8,290 nt of DNA, taken from an uncultured Robiginitomaculum sp. (GTDB taxonomy: Bacteria > Pseudomonadota > Alphaproteobacteria > Caulobacterales > Maricaulaceae). How positions within the stretch are numbered: the first letter of the stretch is position 1; each line of letters begins with the position of its first letter. The notes under the pieces were generated by a model. The model saw only the letters and a list, made by a program, of their open reading frames with translations, made no database searches and was not told the DNA's origin. The translations under genes were made by a program, and so were the position numbers. Positions 1-6,145 of this stretch are shown one piece after another. Where the stretch lies: assembly GCA_938003555.1 (NCBI GenBank), contig CALKXN010000338.1:1-8290 (forward strand), given 5' to 3'.

Positions 1-1787
1 TTACGCTCGCATCAGTCGCCTATGATGGTGTGTTGGACAATATATCTAATTCCGACATTGATAATTTCTCGCGGGTGAAATTTATCACAGACTCTGAGTC
101 CACAACGCATGAACTACGTTTAGTATCCGACTCCGAGAAGCGGTTTTTCTATACAGTTGGCGCATTTTTATTCGAAGAAGATCAGCGCACTTTCCTCGGA
201 ACAACAGGCGACCGCAATCCGTTTTTCTCAGGTGTGGAGTTTAATCAATTTACGGATACGGAAAGCTACTCGTTCTATGGTGATGCCACTTACAAGATTT
301 CAGATGATTTCCGTTTGACGGGCGGATTGCGTTACACGAATGACAAAAAAGAGCGCTTCGGTGTAAATGCTCGTTTTGGTCAGGCTTTCATCATTGGCGG
401 TGACGGCTTTGGATGTTGTTTCGCGACAGGTGTTGGTACTGAAGGGTTCGAGTTTAACGGTTTGGGTCGGACATTGTTCAATCCAGATGTTGATGGTAAT
501 GGAAGTCTTACGCCGCAAGAAGTTTTGAACTTTTATTTTGACGGTGTTCGTACACCGGGTGCGCGCGACGGACTCTTAGATGTTTACGCAAATGGCGAAG
601 TAGTTGACCCGCAACCCTTTGGTGATCGCCCGCTTTGTCCAACATTACTCATCGGTTTTGATGGCACGTCAAATGGTAGCTGCTTCAGTCAACCTACGGC
701 TGATTTGTTCGGGAATGCAGTATTTGATCCGCTTGTCGGACGCGTCTCATTCGCTGTGGTTGTTCCACAAAATGCTGCTATTTCAATTCAAAATGGTGCG
801 CTGGATAATGATTTTACAGATTATCGTCTTCGCGCAGAATATGATCTTGATGAAGATCACTTGGTCTATGGTATTCTTGCGACGGGCACGAAGTCCGGAG
901 GATTTAACGATAATATTGACGGATTACCCTCACCAACAGGGACTTTTAATCCTGCGGGTGGCGCACCTGCTGAGTTCAGCGCAAATGGATTTGCGCCGAC
1001 ATATGATCCTGAATATCTCACCATGTATGAATTTGGTTCGAAGAACAGTCTTGAGGCTGCCGGTATTCCAATGACTTTAAACTTTTCTGGTTTCTATTAT
1101 GATTACGCAGATCGTCAGGTGACGTCATTAGAGTCAACGGCGACGATTGCTGAGGATGAAGGTTTAACTCTTACCGAAGATCAATTGGCAGCGCTGGGCG
1201 GAAATATTGTATCACGTACGCTAAACTTGGACGCTAGAATTGCCGGTGTTCAACTTGACAGTAGCATGCAGTTCCCTGGCGACCTAACCCTCAAAGCTAG
1301 CTTATTATGGTTGCCTGTCGCCGAATTAAATGACGATACAGGCGTGCAAGATGCGCGTTATCAAGCCGACGTTGACGGCGTAAATGCTGTGCAGCAGAAT
1401 CTAAATGGTAACCGTCTTATCCGGACGCCTGAGGTGCAACTTACAGGTTCCGTTGGTAAAGTATGGGATGTTTATAACGGTCAATTCGATACGATCTTGT
1501 CCTATGGTTACCGTAGTAGTCAGCACATGACGATCTTTAACGGTATTGATTACAATCTTGACGATGACGTGTCTGCGCGTTTGGATGATAAAGTCGATGG
1601 GTATTGGACGTTTGATTTAGGTGCAGGTTATACTTTTGACGCCGATGGTAAGTATCGCCTCGAGGGATGGATGACAAACCTTACAAATGAACAAAAAGAA
1701 CAAGGTATCATTATTACCCAATTTGATAATACCCGTTTTTTCTCTCGCCCAAGAACATATGGATTGCGTCTTCGCGTAAAATACTAA
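1..1787 (+). CDS. TonB-dependent outer-membrane receptor, C-terminal part (5' end outside window)
   Basis: TonB-dependent receptors import ligands too large for porins across the outer membrane using energy from TonB-ExbBD. The frame is open from the first complete codon (position 3), giving 594 visible residues of the beta-barrel; the signal peptide, TonB box and plug are off-window. The GTG at 30 is not a start, because barrel sequence continues upstream of it. Counting from the codon at 30, barrel signatures are ELRLVSDSE (29-36), the strand pair YGDATYKI...LTGGLRYTNDKK (83-107), YDLDEDHLVYG with GTKSGGFN (271-293), a YEFGSKN strand (333-339) and NFSGFYYDYADRQV (351-364). The protein ends on an aromatic residue (RLRVKY), the usual BAM recognition end. 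A long insertion (about 112-255) carries four cysteines (129, 130, 203, 217) and an EF-hand-like loop (153-164). The GH3 and GH16 genes downstream suggest a beta-glucan oligosaccharide substrate; this is inference from context, as the barrel does not reveal its ligand. Confidence 0.95.
   Translation, partial: TLASVAYDGVLDNISNSDIDNFSRVKFITDSESTTHELRLVSDSEKRFFYTVGAFLFEEDQRTFLGTTGDRNPFFSGVEFNQFTDTESYSFYGDATYKISDDFRLTGGLRYTNDKKERFGVNARFGQAFIIGGDGFGCCFATGVGTEGFEFNGLGRTLFNPDVDGNGSLTPQEVLNFYFDGVRTPGARDGLLDVYANGEVVDPQPFGDRPLCPTLLIGFDGTSNGSCFSQPTADLFGNAVFDPLVGRVSFAVVVPQNAAISIQNGALDNDFTDYRLRAEYDLDEDHLVYGILATGTKSGGFNDNIDGLPSPTGTFNPAGGAPAEFSANGFAPTYDPEYLTMYEFGSKNSLEAAGIPMTLNFSGFYYDYADRQVTSLESTATIAEDEGLTLTEDQLAALGGNIVSRTLNLDARIAGVQLDSSMQFPGDLTLKASLLWLPVAELNDDTGVQDARYQADVDGVNAVQQNLNGNRLIRTPEVQLTGSVGKVWDVYNGQFDTILSYGYRSSQHMTIFNGIDYNLDDDVSARLDDKVDGYWTFDLGAGYTFDADGKYRLEGWMTNLTNEQKEQGIIITQFDNTRFFSRPRTYGLRLRVKY
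486..521 (+). other. EF-hand-like calcium-binding loop encoded within the receptor
   Basis: The 12 codons read DVDGNGSLTPQE. This fits the canonical EF-hand loop at every diagnostic place: Asp at 1 and 3, Asn at 5, Gly at 6, a hydrophobic residue (Leu) at 8 and Glu at 12. It lies between barrel strands, so probably in an extracellular loop. No second EF loop is obvious in the visible protein, and no clear flanking E and F helices can be claimed. Calcium binding is therefore an inference from the motif alone. Confidence 0.6.
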
Positions 1788-1796
1788 GACGCCCAT

Positions 1797-1833
1797 CAGG
1801 CGCGCGTTGTTCCCCTACGGCGGCGCGCGCTTG
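1797..1833 (+). promoter_or_regulatory. GC-rich intercistronic stem-loop between receptor and GH3 gene
   Basis: CAGGCGCGCG (1797-1806) pairs with CGCGCGCTTG (1824-1833) over 10 bp with one G-T wobble, around a 17-nt loop. It begins 9 nt after the receptor stop codon and ends 15 nt before the GH3 ribosome-binding site. No T-run follows (the next bases are AATTTAACTT), so it is not a standard intrinsic terminator. It could stabilise the 3' end of the receptor mRNA or attenuate readthrough into the enzyme genes. A small competing hairpin (CGCC 1790-1793 with GGCG 1799-1802) overlaps its left arm. Confidence 0.6.
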
Positions 1834-1848
1834 AATTTAACTTAAAAT

Positions 1849-1852
1849 GGAG
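1849..1852 (+). promoter_or_regulatory. Ribosome-binding site of the GH3 gene
   Basis: GGAG sits 5 nt before the ATG at 1858. It supports this start over later in-frame Met codons (for example Met51), which would remove the export signal. Confidence 0.7.
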
Positions 1853-1857
1853 TTGAT

Positions 1858-3735
1858 ATGCCCGACTGTGTGGCTGCCTCTCGTCGTGAGATTTTAGCAG
1901 GCGTAAGCGCCAGCGCCCTGACTTTATGTACATTTACAAATTCGGGGGCACAAACGGCCAAATCTATTTGGCCTAAAGTTAGACCTGCAATTGCGGCTTC
2001 CGTTGATATGGAGGCTAAAATTACTGCGCTTATGGCGCGCATGAATGTTTTCCAAAAAGTTGGCCAGATGGTGCAGCCTGAGATAAAGAATATCTCGCCG
2101 GATGATGCTGCGAAATATCACATTGGTTCTGTTCTAAGTGGCGGTGGATCTTGGCCTACAGGCGAAGTCGACGGCCCGCTTGCTGGGTGGCTTTCACTTG
2201 CCAATATGTTTTACGGGGCATCAATGGACACCGGTGATAGCCGTTTGGCAATCCCGATTTTATGGGGCACGGATGCAGTGCACGGCCATAACAATGTTAT
2301 GGGCGCAACAATTTTTCCACATAATATAGGACTTGGTGCGGCCAATAATCCGGGGTTGATGCGTGATATAGGCACGGTAACGGCGCGTGAAGTAGCTGTG
2401 ACCGGAATTGACTGGACCTTTGCCCCTGCCGTATCTGTGGCGAAAGACTCAAGATGGGGCCGCACATATGAAAGCTTCTCCTCAGATCCTAAAGTCGTCG
2501 CGAATTTGGCTAAAGAATTTGTTCTAGGTCTTCAGGGCCATCCTGCTTTAGGAAATTTCCTATCTCAGCAAAAAGTTATAGGCACAGCGAAGCATTTTAT
2601 CGGCGATGGCGGTACGACGATGGGGATTGATCAGGGCGATGCTGAGGTGAGCGAAGAAGAGCTGTATAAGAATCATGGGCAAGGATATGTCCAAACGATC
2701 GGTGCGGGTGTCCAAACCGTAATGGCTAGTTTTAGTAGTTGGAATGGCGAAAAACTTCATGGCCATAAATATCTTCTGACTGACGTGTTAAAGATACAAA
2801 TGGGTTTTGACGGATTCGTGATTGGTGACTGGAACGGTCATGAGCAGGTCAAGACCTGTAGCGCAAGCTCATGCTCCAATGCCATCAATGCTGGTGTTGA
2901 CATGATCATGGTTCCTGAGGCGTGGAAAGCCTTTCTGGACAATACCATTCGCCAAGTCAAAGCGGGCGTCATTCCTATGGCGCGCATTGATGATGCGGTG
3001 CGGCGTATTTTGCGTGTTAAATTCCGTTCCGGAATGTTTGATGACGGCAAGCCTACTGCACATGAATTAGCGGGCCGTGCAAAGTTGATCGGACATGCCG
3101 ATCACCGCGCTTTAGCGAGGCAGGCTGTGCGCGAATCTCTGGTGTTGCTTAAAAATGAGGCTGCGCTGCCACTTTCGCCTGATAGTTCCGTTATTGTTAC
3201 TGGGCCGGGCGCGGATAATCCTAATATGCAGGCTGGCGGCTGGACGCTAGATTGGCAGGGTCGTGACGTGAACTCCAAATATTATAAAGGCTTCACCACG
3301 GTCAAAGCCGCTTTTGAGAGGTCTGATTTCACCGTTATGCGCGATGAAGCGGCGCGGGCTGATGCTGCCATATTTGTTTTTGGTGAAACGCCTTATGCCG
3401 AAATGGACGGCGGATTAGACAGTCTTGATTTTGATGTCGATCTCTCGGCGATTAAGGCCTTCAAATTGCGCGGGATGAAGGTGATATCGATTTATTTGGG
3501 CGGTCGACCTCGTGGCCTTGACGCCGTGATTGATATGTCTGACGCTTTTATTGCTGCATGGCTTCCGGGCAGTGAAGGTGGCGTTGGTTTGGTCGATGTG
3601 ATGGGGGGACAAGCCTATGACTTTAAAGGGCGACTTCCCTTCGATTGGCCTCATAGTTCAGACTCTAATTTCGGAGAAGGCGCGCCGCGTCACGCTCGCG
3701 GATACGGCCTTTCATATGCTAAGATTGCACCATAA
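1858..3735 (+). CDS. Exported GH3 beta-glucosidase (ExoP / barley ExoI type glucan exo-hydrolase)
   Basis: Glycoside hydrolase family 3 enzymes of this type remove glucose from non-reducing ends of beta-glucans and oligosaccharides. Residues 1-31 form an export signal: SRREIL (8-13) resembles the Tat twin-arginine motif, followed by a short hydrophobic stretch and a likely signal-peptidase site SGA|Q (29-32). The TIM-barrel domain (about 50-395) contains GTDAVHGHNN (137-146), DSRWGRTYESF (197-207) and KHFIGDGGT (245-253). The nucleophile is Asp324 in VIGDWNG, and the spacing from Lys245-His246 to Asp324 equals that recalled for barley ExoI. The alpha/beta sandwich domain (about 415-620) has GGWTLDWQG (460-468), the probable acid/base Glu510 in FGETPYAE, AAWLPGSEGG (566-575) and a GYGLSY end (615-620). 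At 625 aa it is a two-domain form without the extra C-terminal domain of longer ExoP-like proteins. It probably acts in the periplasm on imported laminarin fragments. Exact linkage preference cannot be read from sequence. Confidence 0.95.
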   Translation: MPDCVAASRREILAGVSASALTLCTFTNSGAQTAKSIWPKVRPAIAASVDMEAKITALMARMNVFQKVGQMVQPEIKNISPDDAAKYHIGSVLSGGGSWPTGEVDGPLAGWLSLANMFYGASMDTGDSRLAIPILWGTDAVHGHNNVMGATIFPHNIGLGAANNPGLMRDIGTVTAREVAVTGIDWTFAPAVSVAKDSRWGRTYESFSSDPKVVANLAKEFVLGLQGHPALGNFLSQQKVIGTAKHFIGDGGTTMGIDQGDAEVSEEELYKNHGQGYVQTIGAGVQTVMASFSSWNGEKLHGHKYLLTDVLKIQMGFDGFVIGDWNGHEQVKTCSASSCSNAINAGVDMIMVPEAWKAFLDNTIRQVKAGVIPMARIDDAVRRILRVKFRSGMFDDGKPTAHELAGRAKLIGHADHRALARQAVRESLVLLKNEAALPLSPDSSVIVTGPGADNPNMQAGGWTLDWQGRDVNSKYYKGFTTVKAAFERSDFTVMRDEAARADAAIFVFGETPYAEMDGGLDSLDFDVDLSAIKAFKLRGMKVISIYLGGRPRGLDAVIDMSDAFIAAWLPGSEGGVGLVDVMGGQAYDFKGRLPFDWPHSSDSNFGEGAPRHARGYGLSYAKIAP

Positions 3736-3738
3736 ATC

Positions 3739-4749
3739 ATGATTTTTCGCTCTCTTATATTAACGGTTTTGATCGCTCTGGCTTTACCGAGTTGCGGAGA
3801 AGGCGGCGCGGTTGATCTGCCTCGCCCTATAGGTGAGCCTCTAGATTCAAAAGGTTGGGCCTTGGTCTGGTCGGATGAGTTCTCAGGCGAAGAGATTGAC
3901 CGTAAGAAATGGACACCGGAGACGTCCTGTTGGGGGGGCGGCAATAATGAACGGCAATGTTATACAGACCGCAGTGAAAATTTATCTATCACCGATGGAT
4001 ATTTAACGATTACGGCCCGCCCTGAAATATTTACTGGCGTTGAATTTACACAAAAATTTACAGATCGTGGGGGGCAGGTTACGCGAGAATATACATCTGG
4101 AAAATTGAGGACGCTTGACCTACATAGTTGGACATATGGGCGGTTTGAAGCGCGCATTCAACTACCTCAAGGACAGAGTACATGGGCTGCCTTCTGGATG
4201 TTGCCTCAAGATGATCATTATGGTGGATGGCCTCTATCTGGCGAAATTGATATAATGGAAGCTGTGAATCTTGGAGCATTTTGTGCGGAGTGTAATCTAA
4301 CCGGCATTGAGACACGTTCTCTCGGCGCACTGCATTTTGGCAAGCCTTGGCCGCAAAATCAATACCGCACCGGCTATCATACACTTACGCAAGATAAATT
4401 AGATTCTGATCAGTTCTATATATTTGCTGTAGAATGGGGAGAGGGGCGGATCAATTGGTTGGTCGATGGAGTGGTTTATTTTTCGATGACACAAGACGAT
4501 TGGTTTACTGACGCTGTGCTCAAAAAGGAGAACCCGACCGCCCCTTTTAATCAACCCTTTTACCTTATGTTGAATTTGGCAGTTGGCGGAAATTTACCGG
4601 ATAATAAAAATGAGAAAACCTTCAACCCGGACTCATTTCCAGCGCATATGAAAATAGATTGGGTTCGAGTTTATCAGTGTGCAGGGGATGCGCAAACAGG
4701 GTTAGCGTGTATGTTACCTGTCGATCCAAAAGTACTTGATAAGCGTTAA
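3739..4749 (+). CDS. GH16 endo-beta-1,3-glucanase (laminarinase type) lipoprotein
   Basis: GH16 laminarinases cut internal beta-1,3-glucan bonds with retention. The 336-aa protein opens with a short lipoprotein signal ending in LPSC, with Cys19 as the lipidated residue. Gly rather than Asp at the next position suggests outer-membrane sorting by the E. coli +2 rule. The jelly-roll domain starts at LVWSDEFSG (42-50) and runs through CWGGGNNERQCYTD (64-77) and GRFEARIQLP (134-143). The catalytic motif GEIDIMEAVN (168-177) has Glu169 as likely nucleophile, Asp171 as helper and Glu174 as acid/base. Downstream are LGALHFGKPWPQN (195-207), FAVEWGEGRINWLVDG (229-244) and KIDWVRVYQC (305-314). Cys64/74 and Cys314/324 may form disulfides. 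There is no carbohydrate-binding module. Its ATG lies 3 nt after the GH3 stop with no clear Shine-Dalgarno, so translational coupling is likely. Laminarin is the best substrate guess, but other GH16 specificities such as lichenan are not excluded. Confidence 0.93.
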   Translation: MIFRSLILTVLIALALPSCGEGGAVDLPRPIGEPLDSKGWALVWSDEFSGEEIDRKKWTPETSCWGGGNNERQCYTDRSENLSITDGYLTITARPEIFTGVEFTQKFTDRGGQVTREYTSGKLRTLDLHSWTYGRFEARIQLPQGQSTWAAFWMLPQDDHYGGWPLSGEIDIMEAVNLGAFCAECNLTGIETRSLGALHFGKPWPQNQYRTGYHTLTQDKLDSDQFYIFAVEWGEGRINWLVDGVVYFSMTQDDWFTDAVLKKENPTAPFNQPFYLMLNLAVGGNLPDNKNEKTFNPDSFPAHMKIDWVRVYQCAGDAQTGLACMLPVDPKVLDKR

Positions 4750-4750
4750 A

Positions 4751-4788
4751 TGCTATGGTGCGGCATTCTCTCTGAGATTAGCACTTTT
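4751..4788 (+). terminator. Weak candidate terminator after the GH16 gene
   Basis: TGCTA (4751-4755) can pair with TAGCA (4779-4783), with an inner TCTC/GAGA helix (4767-4770 with 4774-4777). A short C-TTTT run (4784-4788) follows. The stem is short, AT-containing and bulged, and the T-run has only four residues, so function is doubtful. No better terminator is seen downstream of the cluster. Confidence 0.2.
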
Positions 4789-4935
4789 GACCTGCCTCTA
4801 TGAGGTCATCCACCAGTTAAGTTAGATTCTAGCGTTTATGTTCTATGTGTCTGACGTTAGCGCCTGTGAGACAGCTCTATGTCTGGGTTAAGCGAAGCGT
4901 CAGACCGGGAAACGGTTTTACTTTTTTTGAAATGT
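4788..4935. other. Gene-free stretch with inverted repeats, possible insertion-sequence end
   Basis: No coding sequence is supported between the GH16 stop and the transposase remnant. The stretch begins with TGACCTGCCTCTATG followed by AGGTCA, which gives the inverted repeat TGACCT (4788-4793) / AGGTCA (4803-4808). A start of the TGACCTGC kind resembles terminal repeats of some IS3-family (IS150-group) elements, but no matching transposase or second end is visible, so this is a weak suggestion. The rest looks like decayed intergenic DNA. Confidence 0.3.
4849..4905. repeat. Nested inverted repeats
   Basis: GTCTGACG (4849-4856) and CGTCAGAC (4898-4905) form a perfect 8-bp inverted repeat. Nested inside is AGACA (4869-4873) / TGTCT (4880-4884) with a 6-nt loop. 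The pair sits just before the point where transposase similarity begins, so it may be tied to the mobile-element debris. Chance occurrence is possible at this length. Confidence 0.4.
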
Positions 4936-5625
4936 GGCTCCTCTGTGAACTATCTCATCAACTGCAAAACCTCAGTTATTATGGAGGTTGAAGGCAGCGG
5001 GGCTATCCGTCAGGCTGAAGTCAATGTCACGCGCGAGATGATCGATCGCGTTGAAGCGACTTACGACATCAAGCCCAAACGCCTTGCGGCTGACACCGCA
5101 TACGGTTCTGCGCCCATGCTCAACTGGCTTGTGGAGGAGAAAGACATTGAGCCTCGCATCCCTGTCTTTGATAAATCAGCGCGTAAGGACGGAAGCTTTG
5201 AGCGCGGTGACTTCATCTATGACGAAGTATATCTGCCCCGCAAGCAAAGACCTCAAACGTTATCGTGTGGCGGGCCGCAGGGCCAAAGCAGAAGGGAATG
5301 TCCCCAAGGATGGAACCTATCGCATTGAAGTCAGAATGTGATGGCTGTGCTTTAAAGCCCAAATGCTGTCCCACGCTCTATTTATGAAGCCTCTCGAGAA
5401 GTTGCGCGTAATCTGCGCGGAACACCAGACTATGAATTTATGAGGCATGACCGAAAGACGGTTGAGATGAGCTTCGTCCATCTCAAGACCATTATAAAAC
5501 TTGATCGATTACGACTGCGCGGCCCCACTGGAGCCAATGATGAGTTCCTCCTTGCCGCAGCTGCCCAGAACCTCCGCAAAATGGCCAAGCTTTACATGAA
5601 TGGCCACAAAAGGGGCACCGCGTAG
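4936..5625 (+). pseudogene. IS1182-family DDE transposase, N-terminally truncated and frameshifted
   Basis: Recognisable from NYLIN (codons at 4948-4962), EGSGAIRQAEV (4990-5022) and RLAADTAYGSAPMLNWLVEE (5080-5139), where the second catalytic Asp is encoded at 5092-5094. The match then runs through IPVFDKSARKDGSF to IYDEV in the first frame. Similarity moves to another frame near 5228 (YICPASKDLKRYR), to a third near 5331 (SECDGCALKPKCCP), and returns to the first near 5374 after a small deletion (RSIYEASREVARNLRGTPDY). The C-terminal block KTVEMSFVHLK...DRLRLRGP...AQNLRKMAKL contains the last catalytic Glu at 5464-5466. Intact relatives are roughly 450-500 aa; the N-terminal DNA-binding region and first Asp are missing. 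There is no usable start. Family assignment rests on recalled conserved blocks and is good at family level only. Confidence 0.85.
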
Positions 5626-5640
5626 AGCGCGGAGGCGCTC
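5625..5640 (+). terminator. Hairpin at the end of the transposase remnant
   Basis: GAGCGC (5625-5630) and GCGCTC (5635-5640) form a perfect 6-bp GC-rich stem with a GGAG loop, overlapping the last base of the TAG stop. Only AGCTTTATTT follows, so it is a poor intrinsic terminator. It may be a leftover of the element's own 3' end. Confidence 0.35.
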
Positions 5641-5795
5641 AGCTTTATTTATGGAGTTGAATGTTCCGAGTTAAACACGGTGTTTTTCAACACTATCGGG
5701 ATTAATCGGATTTTGCTGCCAATTCGTGTAATGGCAAAAGTTATCAAGAGTTTTGAGCGGAAGGGAGTTACTCTGTTTTACGCTATGTATTGCTT

Positions 5796-5811
5796 CCAAA
5801 TGCAAATTTGG
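5796..5811. repeat. Short inverted repeat between IS remnant and tRNA
   Basis: CCAAAT (5796-5801) and ATTTGG (5806-5811) flank a GCAA loop. A-rich sequence follows on the + strand, and no T-run follows it on either strand. It lies about 58 nt beyond the tRNA 3' end. The surrounding stretch 5703-5868 is AT-rich and shows no coding sequence. Confidence 0.35.
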
Positions 5812-5868
5812 AAAAAATGACCGCGAAACTGCGAGTGGCATAAGTAATTGTAAATATTAAAGAAAGTC

Positions 5869-5943
5869 TGGAGCGGGCGATGAGATTCGAACTCACGACC
5901 CCAACCTTGGCAAGGTTGTGCTCTACCACTGAGCTACGCCCGC
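5869..5943 (-). tRNA. tRNA-Gly (anticodon GCC)
   Basis: Read on the minus strand, the gene folds into a complete cloverleaf. The acceptor arm is GCGGGCG with CGCCCGC, the D-stem GCTC/GAGC and the anticodon stem CAACC/GGTTG. The loop is TTGCCAA, with the GCC anticodon at 5909-5911. The T arm is GTGAG-TTCGAAT-CTCAT, and the discriminator base is U. The CCA end is encoded (5869-5871). Anticodon GCC decodes GGC and GGU glycine codons. All stems pair, so the gene looks functional. Its 3' end points left toward the IS remnant and glucan cluster, the side on which integrases usually insert islands. An upstream -10-like TATAAC (5952-5957, minus strand) has no good -35 partner. Confidence 0.97.
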
Positions 5944-6145
5944 TCTTAGACGTTATATGCGCGGCGCGATATTTCCGTAGCCATACGGCAGCACTGCGAG
6001 CGCGGTATATGTCAAATCGCGCGCGGTTAATCAAGCGGCTTTTGCGTTGCGCCTGCACTTTTTCCACATGGCCTAAATCACATTTTGCCAGAGCCCTTGC
6101 ACCAGTGTAGTTAAGCGCTGTTAAAAACTCCTGCAAAGGCCCGCC
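5944..6145. other. Divergent intergenic region between tRNA-Gly and prdX
   Basis: These 202 nt lie between the 5' ends of the minus-strand tRNA and the plus-strand editing gene, so promoters for both should be here. A possible + strand promoter is TTGCAC (6097-6102) followed by a TTAAAA-like element (from 6121), but the match is poor. A small hairpin CCGTA-GCCA-TACGG lies at 5975-5988. Short open frames through the tRNA are artefacts. No small gene is supported. Confidence 0.4.

Larger units (their letters stand above)
4936..5702 (+). mobile_element. Remnant of an IS1182-family insertion sequence
   Basis: This is the 3' half of an IS1182-type element: transposase coding debris followed by non-coding sequence ending near TTTTTCAACACTATCGG (5684-5700), which resembles the right terminal repeat of such elements. 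A 13-nt palindrome, AAACAC-G-GTGTTT (5673-5685), sits at this end. No matching left end (reverse complement, beginning near GATAGTGTTGAA) is seen upstream. The left boundary is therefore only where protein similarity starts, and the element is immobile. Confidence 0.65.

Noticed and set aside
90..100. Palindrome GACTCTGAGTC, two GANTC (CcrM-type) sites back to back
   Set aside because: It is inside receptor coding sequence; GANTC sites are frequent in the window and nothing suggests a regulatory role.
604..1074. Open frame of 156 codons on the + strand inside the receptor gene
   Set aside because: Fully inside the receptor frame, which has clear family motifs; the alternative product has none.
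2211..2465. Antisense open frames under the GH3 and GH16 genes
   Set aside because: They lie opposite strongly conserved catalytic-domain coding sequence and show no start signal or recognisable product.
5796..5811. CCAAAT-GCAA-ATTTGG as terminator of the tRNA transcript
   Set aside because: On the tRNA strand the T-rich run lies before the stem rather than after it, so it does not have intrinsic terminator layout.
5880..6110. Open frame on the + strand starting inside the tRNA gene
   Set aside because: The first residues (MRFELTTPTLARLCSTTELRP) are the antisense translation of the tRNA; no ribosome-binding site or family resemblance.
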